Source: Rhodobacteraceae bacterium D3-12
GTDB taxonomy: Bacteria; Pseudomonadota; Alphaproteobacteria; Rhodobacterales; Rhodobacteraceae
Reading direction: 5' to 3'
Assembly (NCBI GenBank): GCA_025916135.1
Contig: CP104793.1
Coordinates: forward strand, 4,431,762 to 4,495,761
DNA: 64,000 nt
The notes beneath the pieces are model-generated. The model ran no database searches, was not told the origin of the DNA, and worked only from the letters and a program-made list of their open reading frames with translations. Below are positions 1-7,249 of the stretch, piece by piece. Position numbers and translations under genes: made by a program. Position 1 is the first letter of the stretch; every line of letters starts with the position of its first letter.

Positions 1-543
1 CAGGATATCGCGATAGAGCGCGGCGCCACGGGCGCGCCGCTCAAACGCCGCGTCATTCATGCGGGCGTTGACGAGGGCGAGGGGAATAGCAGCCCGGTCA
101 GTGCGATAGACGAGGCCCGGCCAAAGCTCTTGCTCGGCCCAGATGGAGAGGTCGGGTTGCCAATGGGCAAGGAACCGGCGGGCCGGGCCGGGGGCGTCGA
201 GCGGGGCGAACTGGTGAATGGTATTGGGCGGCAGGTTGCGGGTGAACACCTCGGCGGAGGCGCGGGTGGAGGAGGTGACGAGGAAATTGAGGCCCTTCGT
301 TTGAGCCTGCATCCGCGCGATCAGGCCACGCAGGGCGAGGGCCTCTCCCAAGCCGACGGCATGCATCCAGATCAGCTGCCCATCGGGGCGTGCAGCAGAG
401 GGGTGACCGAGCTTTTCACGCCAGCGGGTTGGGTGTTCTTTGCCACGTTTGAGGCGCTTTTTCAGGTGCCTGGGCAAGAGCGGTTGCAAGAGCCAACTCA
501 GAGCCAGCCAGCCGCGCAGGGCAAGGCCAGCTGGCCTAGCCAT
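1..543 (-). CDS. waaA: 3-deoxy-D-manno-octulosonic acid (Kdo) transferase-like, partial
   Basis: The gene runs off the left edge, so only the N-terminal 181 codons are visible. Reading from the ATG at 543 gives an N-terminal hydrophobic stretch (LRGWLALSWLLQPLL), then EKLG, IWMHAVGLGEALALRGLIARM and a late AEQELWPGL. These match the GT30 Kdo transferase N-terminal domain (consensus ERLG, IWIHAVSVGE, ETELWP). Family members transfer Kdo from CMP-Kdo to lipid A at the inner membrane. The start overlaps the neuC stop by 8 bases, so the two are translationally coupled. That coupling could mean this copy acts in a nonulosonic-acid-linked step rather than being the housekeeping WaaA; this is inference. 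The C-terminal half lies outside the window. Confidence 0.8.
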   Translation of the reverse strand, partial: MARPAGLALRGWLALSWLLQPLLPRHLKKRLKRGKEHPTRWREKLGHPSAARPDGQLIWMHAVGLGEALALRGLIARMQAQTKGLNFLVTSSTRASAEVFTRNLPPNTIHQFAPLDAPGPARRFLAHWQPDLSIWAEQELWPGLVYRTDRAAIPLALVNARMNDAAFERRARGAALYRDIL

Positions 544-1660
544 AATCGTGAAATTCCTTTTGCAGGCTGCGCGACCAGAAGGCGGGGTCGGCCAGCACTT
601 CGACAAACCGCGCGGCGGCGTTGCCTTCGCCAAAGGCGGCGTCGGGAGCGTGGCGCTGGCCCCACTCGCGGGTCAGGAAATCGGTGATGGTGGCTGTGTC
701 AGATGCCTTGCAGAAGGTGATCGACGCGCCGGTGGAGCGGTTGTTTTGCCGCGTGCCGATGTCGAGCGAGGGGATGCCGAGGAAGGGCGCTTCGCGCACG
801 CCCGCGCTGGAATTCCCGACGATACAGGCGGCGTGTTTCATGGCTTCGGAGAAATGGGCGAAGCGCATTGAGGGAATGGCGCGGAAGCGGTCTTTGGGCA
901 GGGCGTTGATGGCCGCGAGGATGTCTTCGGAGCCGGGGTCATTGTTGGGCAGGATCACCACGAAATTGCGCCCTGATGCCTCGAGTGCGGAGAACAGTGA
1001 TTTCGCCTGTGCGCCCATGGTGTCGGCCTCGGATGTCACAGGGTGGAAGGTGCAAATGCCGAAATCGTCAAACGGGATGGCGTAATGGGCGCGCACCGCG
1101 TCGATGCTGACCCCGGAGGCTTGTGAGTGGAAATCAAGTTCGGGCGAGCCGATGGGATAGATCGAGTGTTCCGGTTCGCCCAACGCCATGACACGCCGTG
1201 CGGCGGCTTGGGATGAGACGAAGTGGCAATAGGCCAGCTTGGAATTGCAGTGGCGGAAGACTTCGTCGATTGTGCCGGAGACTTCGCCGCCTTCGATATG
1301 GGCGCAGCGGATGTAGTTGGTGGCGCAGACGAGCGCGCAGGCCAAGGCTTCGACCCGGTCACCATGCACGACGACAAGGTCGGGGCGGTGTTCGGCGATG
1401 AAATCGGAGAAGCCCAGCACGGTTTTCGCCAGCACCATGTCTTGCGGATCGCCAAGGCGTTGGTTGAGGAATTCATGCACGGTGACGCCGGGGGTGCGGT
1501 GGACTTCGATCTTGGTCAGCCCGTAGCGGTCGAGCATGTGCATGCCGGTGACAAAGATGCTGACGTCGTGGCCCGCGTCACGTGCAGCCAGCGCGAGGGG
1601 TTCGATCTTGCCGAAATCGGCGCGGGTGCCGGTGACGAAAAGGAGGCGTTTTTGCATCAA
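536..1660 (-). CDS. neuC: UDP-N-acetylglucosamine 2-epimerase (hydrolysing), NeuC family
   Basis: 374 residues, the usual NeuC length. NeuC-type enzymes convert UDP-GlcNAc (or a 2,4-diacetamido analogue) to the free 2-epimer and UDP, the first committed step of sialic-acid-type nonulosonic acid synthesis in the cytosol. Visible family motifs are VTGTRADFGKIEPL (residues 9-22), HGDRVEAL (99-106), HIEGGEVSGTIDE (121-133) and a late GNSSAGVREAPFLG loop. The start is the first of two adjacent Met codons. It is divergent from the phosphatase at 1752 and overlaps the downstream Kdo-transferase-like gene by 8 bases. A neuB gene lies 3 kb away, which supports the pathway. No neuA (CMP-nonulosonate cytidylyltransferase) is in the window. 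Whether the product is Neu5Ac-like or legionaminic-acid-like cannot be told from sequence. Confidence 0.9.
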   Translation of the reverse strand: MMQKRLLFVTGTRADFGKIEPLALAARDAGHDVSIFVTGMHMLDRYGLTKIEVHRTPGVTVHEFLNQRLGDPQDMVLAKTVLGFSDFIAEHRPDLVVVHGDRVEALACALVCATNYIRCAHIEGGEVSGTIDEVFRHCNSKLAYCHFVSSQAAARRVMALGEPEHSIYPIGSPELDFHSQASGVSIDAVRAHYAIPFDDFGICTFHPVTSEADTMGAQAKSLFSALEASGRNFVVILPNNDPGSEDILAAINALPKDRFRAIPSMRFAHFSEAMKHAACIVGNSSAGVREAPFLGIPSLDIGTRQNNRSTGASITFCKASDTATITDFLTREWGQRHAPDAAFGEGNAAARFVEVLADPAFWSRSLQKEFHDYG

Positions 1661-1751
1661 TCCCTCGGGGTTGTGAACTGGGGATGGTATGGACAGAACC
1701 GGCGCAGATGTCTAGGTCGGCACTGATCAACCGGTGAAGGGCCTGTGAAAG
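1661..1751. promoter_or_regulatory. divergent promoter region neuC / phosphatase
   Basis: This 91-base gap separates the divergent starts of neuC (minus) and the phosphatase gene (plus), so it should carry both promoters. No convincing -35/-10 pair or operator palindrome was recognised in it. Confidence 0.35.
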
Positions 1752-2363
1752 ATGCGAAAATTCCGCGACATGATTGCGCATCGCGTGGATACGCCTAAAT
1801 CGCGGCTGGCGTCGGTGCTGTATACCGAGTTTGTCGACCACGCGGTCCTGCGCCATCTGTGGACCAACGAGGCCAGGATCGGCGAGGGGGTGACGCGCGC
1901 CAATCACCCCACATGGGCGCGGTTGAAGCGGTTCAAGAAGCGCGGCGGCAAGACGGTTTTGAGCCTGCGCGGGGCGTTGCATATGGCGCAGAACGTGCTG
2001 GAGGTGGATCAGTGCCGGCGGCTTGGGCTGAACCTCGTTACGATGTCGATGACATCGGGGCAACTGCCGGAAAAGGAAACCGTTCTTGAGCTGATCGACG
2101 TGCTGGCGCGGGCCGAGCGCCCGGTGTTGATGCATTGCAAGTCCGGGGCCGACCGCACCGGGATCGCCGCCGGGATTTACCTGTTGCATTTCGAGGGGGC
2201 CGCGCCCGAGGCGGCGGCCAAGCAGCTCACCTGGCGGCATGTGCACAACAAATTCTCGCACAAGGGCCAGTTGAAGCGGTTTTTCGAGCTTTATCAGCCG
2301 GCCTATGCCCAAGGGGTGCCGTTCATCGACTGGGTCAGGGACAGCTATGATCCGCGCGCCTGA
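1752..2363 (+). CDS. tyrosine / dual-specificity phosphatase-like protein
   Basis: 203 residues with the cysteine-phosphatase signature HCKSGADRTG (CX5R, about residues 131-140) in a PTP/DSP fold. The upstream TVLSLRG segment and the general-acid region precede it as in Siw14/DSP-like bacterial phosphatases. The expected reaction is hydrolysis of a phosphomonoester on a protein, lipid or sugar; the substrate is unknown. The N-terminus is basic and has no signal peptide, so it is probably cytosolic. It opens the plus-strand group that continues with two glycosyltransferase-like genes. A role in glycan or LPS precursor dephosphorylation is therefore possible, but this is inference. Confidence 0.8.
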   Translation: MRKFRDMIAHRVDTPKSRLASVLYTEFVDHAVLRHLWTNEARIGEGVTRANHPTWARLKRFKKRGGKTVLSLRGALHMAQNVLEVDQCRRLGLNLVTMSMTSGQLPEKETVLELIDVLARAERPVLMHCKSGADRTGIAAGIYLLHFEGAAPEAAAKQLTWRHVHNKFSHKGQLKRFFELYQPAYAQGVPFIDWVRDSYDPRA

Positions 2364-2443
2364 GCGGGCGAAAAGACTGGCGAGGCGGGGGTGTTCTGCG
2401 TAAGACTGCCCGAGATTGGCAACAACAGCAGAATTGGCCCGGC

Positions 2444-3225
2444 ATGAGCAGCGACAGAACCGTTATTTGCATGAAATGGGGCACGCTTTATTCGGCGGCC
2501 TATGTCAATGTGCTCTACCGAGCGTGCCGGGCGCATTTGACGGGGGTTTCCGGTTCGTATGCCTAACCGATGATCCGAGCGGGTTGCTGCCCGAGGTTGA
2601 GCATTTCCCGATCCCCGACATGGGGTTGTCCGAGTTCGATTGGAACAAGGGCGGCTGGGCCAAGCTGTCGGTGTTCAAGGAAGAGCTTTATGACATCAAA
2701 GGGCGCTGTTTGTTTGTTGATCTTGATAGCGTTGTGACTGGGCAGCTCGATGATCTGTTTGAGGCGCCGGGCGATGTGATCGTGATTGACTGTTCCGAGA
2801 ACTGGCAGAACCCTGAGGCCAATGTGACGCCGTCCTCGATGACGTCGATCTTTGCCTTTACCGTGGGCCAGCATCCGGAGGTTTATGAGCGGTTCATGGC
2901 CGATCATCAGGGGATGGTGGGGAAATACCGGATTGAGCAGGTTTTCCTTCAGGGCGAGATCAACGAGGGCGGTTTGGCGTTCTGGCCGCGCGAGTGGTTT
3001 TGCAGTTTCAAATGGCATTTGCGGCGGCCTGCGCTGGTTGGGTTGTTGCGCGCGCCGATGGAAGCGCCAGACAATTGCCGCGTTATTGCGTTTCACGGCG
3101 ATCCGCGCCCGATTGACCTTGTCCGGCCCGGTATCTGGGGGATTGGGCCGCATTGGGGACGGGGCCGGGTGCCGTGGGCTGTTGATTACTGGCGCAGGCA
3201 TGGTGGCGACCCCGATAGGGACTAG
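2444..3225 (+). pseudogene. DxD glycosyltransferase-like protein, frameshifted near the N-terminus
   Basis: The natural start appears to be the ATG at 2444 (MSSDRTVICMKWGTLYSA, a typical N-terminus for this family). That frame stops at 2564-2566. The rest of the protein (FRFVCLTDDPSGL, then CLFVDLDSVV with the DxD-type metal motif, then GLAFWPREWFCSFKW) is in another frame to 3225. The frames join if the G-run at 2542-2546 had six bases instead of five, which would give HLTGGFRFVCLTDD. The intact protein would be about 260 residues and resembles a roseobacter/rhizobial family of GT-A-like transferases. It ends three bases before the GT29-like gene. Either a real one-base deletion or a homopolymer sequencing error is possible; an error is more likely because three other genes show the same pattern. 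Confidence 0.75.
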
Positions 3226-3228
3226 GCC

Positions 3229-3867
3229 ATGAATTGGGACCGTATCCGCAGCTTTCCTCGCAAGTACTTCTGGCAGGCGCCGAGGGCGCTTGTTCTGAAG
3301 CTGTCGCGCAATTCGGATGCGCGGATGAAGGCGCTTATCGGGGAGCGGTCGGTTGCGATTGTCGGCAATGCGCGCAGTCTGCTTTCCACCGATTATGGAG
3401 CGCGGATTGACGGCGAAGGCGTTGTGGTCAGGCTTAACAAAGGCTTCGTGCGGGATACGGTGGCGCAAGGAACGCGCACAGATATTGTATCGCTGTCGCC
3501 GGAAGTGAGCGCGGATGAGATTGCACAGCACTTTGACCCGTCTTTGATTTGCATGCTGACGCCGAAGTTGCGTCATTTGCATCTGACGCGGGCGGATCAG
3601 CTTCGCAAGGTGGTGTTTTACCCCTTCCGGTTTTGGCAGGCGGATCGCGGGCTTATCGGGCGGCGGCCGTCATCCGGCTTCATGATGATCAGCTGGCTGT
3701 TGCGCCTAGGGCTTGAGGGGCGGATCACGCTCTATGGTTTCGATTTCGGCGCGACAGAGACCTATTACAATCCGGCGGGCTATCAAACGCCGCATGATTT
3801 TGCCGCCGAGGGGCGGATCATCGAGGGCTGGGAGGCCGAGGGGCGTTTGACGATTGTGCGGGCGTGA
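3229..3867 (+). CDS. GT29 family sialyltransferase-like glycosyltransferase
   Basis: 212 residues. SVAIVGNARSLLSTDYG followed by IDGEGVVVRLNKGF resembles sialylmotif L of GT29 (VAVVGNSG..L...G..ID..D.V.R.N). RPSSGFMMISWLLRL followed by ITLYGFDF resembles sialylmotif S (PSSG...L....D...YGF), and a later H-D-F-A-A-E fits the H(x4)E motif. GT29 enzymes move sialic acid from CMP-sialic acid to galactose-type acceptors. It has no signal peptide or membrane anchor and is shorter than animal members, so it probably works on a cytosolic precursor. It follows the DxD glycosyltransferase by three bases and shares the locus with neuB and neuC, which agrees with a nonulosonic acid substrate. The family is assigned from motif reading only. 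Confidence 0.7.
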   Translation: MNWDRIRSFPRKYFWQAPRALVLKLSRNSDARMKALIGERSVAIVGNARSLLSTDYGARIDGEGVVVRLNKGFVRDTVAQGTRTDIVSLSPEVSADEIAQHFDPSLICMLTPKLRHLHLTRADQLRKVVFYPFRFWQADRGLIGRRPSSGFMMISWLLRLGLEGRITLYGFDFGATETYYNPAGYQTPHDFAAEGRIIEGWEAEGRLTIVRA

Positions 3868-3951
3868 GGCGTTGCGGAACTTGGCGCGTTGGTGCCGGTG
3901 CAGAGCCGCGCGCGGCAGCCATGCGCGCCAACCCGGTGTCGGTATTGAGGT

Positions 3952-3967
3952 TGTATCCTAGGATACA
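3952..3967. promoter_or_regulatory. 16-bp perfect palindrome TGTATCCTAGGATACA
   Basis: A perfect 16-bp palindrome lies in the 122-base gap between two convergent genes (the GT29-like gene and the methyltransferase). Placement between two 3' ends is unusual for an operator, and the stem lacks a T-tract, so it is not a standard terminator. Function is not known. Confidence 0.3.
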
Positions 3968-3989
3968 TCAGTGTTTTGGGCGGACCGCT

Positions 3990-4712
3990 TTAGCGTTTGC
4001 GCTCTTTGCGGCGGGCCTTGCGGGCGCGGTTCCATTCGCGCAGGCGTTGGTAGCGTTCGTCCCCGACCAGACCGTGCAGCCAATCGCCCAGCTTCTTGCC
4101 CAAGGCGCGTTTGCGCGCGACCTTGGCTGCGGCGGCCTTGCCACGGGTGACAAGTTCGGCAGGCGGTTCGCCGGTGACGGCGGCGGTTTTGATCATGCCC
4201 CATGTGGGGTGTGCGGCGTAGTCGATATCGGGTTCGACCACGGTTGTGACGCAAAGCTCGAAACCGGTGGTTTGGGCAAAAAGATCGACCGCCTCTTTCA
4301 CCAGTGGCCAGTCGGTATGGTAGTCATCACCGGCGATTAGCCCGCCGGGTTTGACCTTGCGTGCCCAGTGCCAAATGGTTTCGCCGCCTTCCTGACCCGA
4401 GTGGGCGTAGCCGTCGATATAGATGAAATCGAGGCTCTCGTCGTCGAACAGGTCGTAGGCTTCGGCAAAGCTCATCCGCAGGAGTTTGTAGGGGGCGAGT
4501 AGGCCGACGTGGCGCAGGGCGCTTTTGTATTGGGTGACGTCATGGGTGTCGGCATACATGTCGACGCCGAAGAAGGTGGAGAACCGCCCGCTTTCGACCA
4601 TGCGTTTGGAATAGCCGCCGCCCGCCACGCCGAGTTCGACGCCGACGAGGCCGGTGCGGTCGCCCAGAAGCTGGAGGATATCGTGACGCCGCGCGTCATT
4701 GAGTTCACGCAT
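3990..4712 (-). CDS. class I SAM-dependent methyltransferase (Methyltransf_24-like)
   Basis: 240 residues. GVELGVAGGGYSKRMVE (about 23-39) is the glycine-rich SAM loop (motif I), FFGVDMYAD is the acidic motif II region, and SLDFIYIDGYAHSGQEGGETIWHW followed by KPGGLIAGDDY is the post-motif seen in the Methyltransf_24 sugar or lipid methyltransferases. The tail from about residue 185 is very basic (KARRKERKR at the end). The start overlaps the neuB stop by 8 bases, so it is coupled to neuB and probably modifies the same glycan. The acceptor is not known. Confidence 0.8.
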   Translation of the reverse strand: MRELNDARRHDILQLLGDRTGLVGVELGVAGGGYSKRMVESGRFSTFFGVDMYADTHDVTQYKSALRHVGLLAPYKLLRMSFAEAYDLFDDESLDFIYIDGYAHSGQEGGETIWHWARKVKPGGLIAGDDYHTDWPLVKEAVDLFAQTTGFELCVTTVVEPDIDYAAHPTWGMIKTAAVTGEPPAELVTRGKAAAAKVARKRALGKKLGDWLHGLVGDERYQRLREWNRARKARRKERKR

Positions 4713-5738
4713 CGGACAGATCGCTCCATTTCAGTTGCTGGTTGCGGGTGACGGCGGTTGTCAGGGTTTTGCCGACGACCTTATCAAACTCATACCCCGG
4801 AATCTCGCCCGAGCCGGGGCGGCGGGCCCAGATGTCTTGCTCGCGGATGGTGTGGCCAGCGGGCAGGTCGGCGTCGGCCACCACGGAGGCGCGGGCGAAG
4901 GCGTAGACGTCTTCTTCGGGGCCGGTGCGTTTCTTGTCGTTGTTCGCGGCGACCCAGATTTCGCGGGAACGGTCGATCAGCAGGCGCAGTTCGGCCGGGT
5001 CCATCGAACAGGAAATATCCGGCCCCTTGCGATAGCGGGTGTCGGTGTAGTGACGTTCGAGGATCGACGCACCAAGCGCGACGGAGGCCAGCGCCATTTC
5101 CGGGCCGATGGAATGGTCAGAGAAGCCGACGACCGCATTCGGGAACGCTTGTTTTAGCTCGGTTACGCCTTTTAGAGACACAATTTCAGCCGGAGACGGG
5201 TAAAGGTTGGTGCATTCCAGAAGCGCGTAATCGCAGCCCGCCTCGTCCAGAATAGCGACCGAGGCGCGCATCGTGTCGATGGTTTGCATACCGGTGGACA
5301 TGATGACCGGCTTGCCCTTGCGCGCGATGTGGCGGATCAGCGGCAGGTTGTCGGCCTCGCCCGAGCCGATTTTATAGGCGGGCACGTCGAGGGTTTCGAG
5401 AAAATCGGCAGCGGCGCGCGAGAAGGGGGTAGAGATCCAGATCATCCCGAGCTCTTCGCTGTAACGCTTCAGCTCGGCCTCGTCCTCGAGCGAGAGGGCG
5501 CATTGTTTCATCACGTCCCAGATTGACACATCCGCATTGGGCGGGAAGATCTGTTTCGCCTCGTCGGTCATTTCGTCTTCGACGATGTGGGTCTGGTGTT
5601 TGACCATCTCGCAGCCCGAAAGCGCGGCGAGGCGGACCATCTCCTTGGCTACGGAAAGGTCGCCGCCGTGGTTGATGCCGATTTCGGCGATGACGAGGGG
5701 GGATGGGCAGGGCCAATCTCGCGGTGGGCGATTTTCAT
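4705..5738 (-). CDS. neuB: N-acetylneuraminate synthase family protein, 5' end frameshifted
   Basis: NeuB condenses phosphoenolpyruvate with ManNAc or a diacetamido analogue to make sialic or legionaminic acid. The TIM-barrel part contains VIAEIGINHGGD, VKHQTH, STPFS, KIGSGE, GFSDHSIG and ERHYT. The C-terminal 60 or so residues are the SAF/antifreeze-like domain. The natural start is probably the ATG at 5738, giving a 4-base ATGA overlap with the acyltransferase gene and MKIAHREIGPAHPP, a usual NeuB N-terminus. That frame is broken after residue 14 because the G-run at 5697-5702 has six rather than seven bases. As the sequence stands, translation of the body would have to start at TTG 5745. 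With the missing base the protein is 344 residues. neuC lies nearby and the methyltransferase overlaps downstream. Confidence 0.88.
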
Positions 5739-6652
5739 GTATCAAGCTCCTTGGGTTGCGGGGCGGCTTGGGGGATTTCTTTCCAGCGGTTATGGATCCA
5801 GAACCATTGGCCCATGTGCTGACGCACTTGCTGTTCCAGAGAATCGTTCAGCGCCTGGGTCATCTGTTCGGCGGTGGTGTGGTCAATCGGTGCTTCGAGC
5901 ACCGCGCGGAAGCTGAGGCCGTCGGGTTGGCGGATGGCATAGCAGGGCACCACGGTGGCGTTATATTTCAACGCAAGCTCGGCAAAGGACAGCGCGGTAT
6001 AGGCGGTTTCGCCAAAGAACTGCAGCGGCACGCCGTTGTTGAGGCGTTGGTCAATGAGAACCGCGAGAGTGCCGCCGCCTTTTAAAAAGCGCATCATTTC
6101 GGCCATGCCGCGACGGCCCCGCGAGAACAGCGGTTTGCCGACCTTGGAGATGTTGTCGACATAGATGTCATTGAACTGGCGGATGTTCATCGGGCGATAG
6201 ATGCCGCCGACGGAAAAGCCGCGATTGATCACGCCAGCGCGGACCACATCGTAGTTGCCGAAATGACCCGAGACGAGGATCGAGGGGCGACCCTCGGCGC
6301 GGGCTTGCTCTAAGGCGGCGAGGCCGGGCCCTTCGAGCGGGGTGTTATGCGCCACGGTGAGGAAATCATCGGGCGAGAACAACTCGGCCATGGTGCGGCC
6401 GAAATTGTCCGGCACGGCGCGTTGGATGCGGTGGATGTCGGCATCGGCGGTTTCGGGGGCGACAAGGCGGATATTGTCGGCGATGCGTTTGCGCCAGCCG
6501 ATCAGCGGTGCGACAACACGCGAGAGCATCCAACCGGCGAAAGGCACGCGCCGTTTATAGGGCAGGCGATACATCAGCCAGAGCACGCTCTTGATAAGGG
6601 CGAATTGCAAGCGGTCCTTGGTGCCGCGTGATGTGGTGCTGGTCTTGCTCAT
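5735..6652 (-). CDS. lysophospholipid / lipid A late acyltransferase (LpxL/HtrB family)
   Basis: 305 residues. SGHFGNYD holds the HX4D catalytic pair, followed by GGIYRPMNIRQFNDIY, SRGRRGMAEMMRFLKGGGTLAVLIDQRLNNG and a final WFWIHNRWK, all standard for the LpxL/HtrB family. A hydrophobic N-terminal segment (SVLWLMYRLPY onward) probably anchors it in the inner membrane. These enzymes place a secondary acyl chain on Kdo-lipid A. The stop overlaps the start of neuB by four bases (ATGA), which ties lipid A acylation to the nonulosonic acid genes in one operon. Confidence 0.88.
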   Translation of the reverse strand: MSKTSTTSRGTKDRLQFALIKSVLWLMYRLPYKRRVPFAGWMLSRVVAPLIGWRKRIADNIRLVAPETADADIHRIQRAVPDNFGRTMAELFSPDDFLTVAHNTPLEGPGLAALEQARAEGRPSILVSGHFGNYDVVRAGVINRGFSVGGIYRPMNIRQFNDIYVDNISKVGKPLFSRGRRGMAEMMRFLKGGGTLAVLIDQRLNNGVPLQFFGETAYTALSFAELALKYNATVVPCYAIRQPDGLSFRAVLEAPIDHTTAEQMTQALNDSLEQQVRQHMGQWFWIHNRWKEIPQAAPQPKELDT

Positions 6653-6719
6653 GCGCTGTTATATCGCGCAAATCGGCAGGGTGGGGAAGGGGCGAAAACC
6701 CAAGGCGCGAGATGCGCGG

Positions 6720-7097
6720 TCAGTTGCGCAGCTTGACCTTCACCGGCTCAGACGCCCAGCCATCTACGCTGCATCGCGCGCGGATCTGGATTTCTTGGAT
6801 GCCATCGGGGAGCATGACGTTGATCAGCGACCGGGTGAACGGCTGTTCATCAACATGCGGATGCAGCAGTTTGCGAAAGGCGAGTTTCTTGCCTTTGCTG
6901 TCGAGCACTTCCCAGCCGTCGGCGTAATGGTCCCACCCCGTGTCAGGGTGGCTGAGGGTGACGTCGATGCGCCAGCCCATCCCGACGCGATGGGCTTTGA
7001 CCTCTTCGATCACCGGCGGATCGGCGCGCAGGGGCGCGGCAAGGGATGCGGTCAGCAGGCCAATGAGGGCGAGTGTTTTGAGCAGGCGTTTGATCAT
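6720..7097 (-). CDS. conserved periplasmic protein of unknown function
   Basis: 125 residues beginning with a clear signal peptide (MIKRLLKTLALIGLLTASLAAPLRADPP; cleavage likely after LRA). The mature part is a small beta-rich domain with GMGWRIDVTLSHPDTGWDHYADGWEVLD and a single cysteine in ARCSVDGWASEPVKV. Its pattern is like small exported proteins found in many Rhodobacterales. Function is not known. It lies 67 bases upstream of the acyltransferase on the same strand and may lead that operon. Confidence 0.7.
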   Translation of the reverse strand: MIKRLLKTLALIGLLTASLAAPLRADPPVIEEVKAHRVGMGWRIDVTLSHPDTGWDHYADGWEVLDSKGKKLAFRKLLHPHVDEQPFTRSLINVMLPDGIQEIQIRARCSVDGWASEPVKVKLRN

Positions 7098-7207
7098 GCG
7101 GGTTCTATAGCAACAGAAGGGGGTGGGCGATAACTCAACTCTTCGTGCGGGCGCGTGAGGTGAGGCAAAAGAGCATCATCGAGAGTTGAGGCTTGCCCTT
7201 TTGCGAA

Positions 7208-7230
7208 ATTGGTTATATTTTTTTACCAAT
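7208..7230. promoter_or_regulatory. possible operator ATTGGT-N11-ACCAAT upstream of glcD
   Basis: Perfect 6-bp inverted half-sites (7208-7213 and 7225-7230) flank an A/T-rich spacer, ending 19 bases before the glcD ATG. TGGT/ACCA half-sites are typical of FadR-subfamily GntR regulators such as GlcC, but the 11-base spacing is longer than the usual three. The assignment is tentative. Confidence 0.3.
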
Positions 7231-7249
7231 CCTGAGAGGAGCCATTGTC

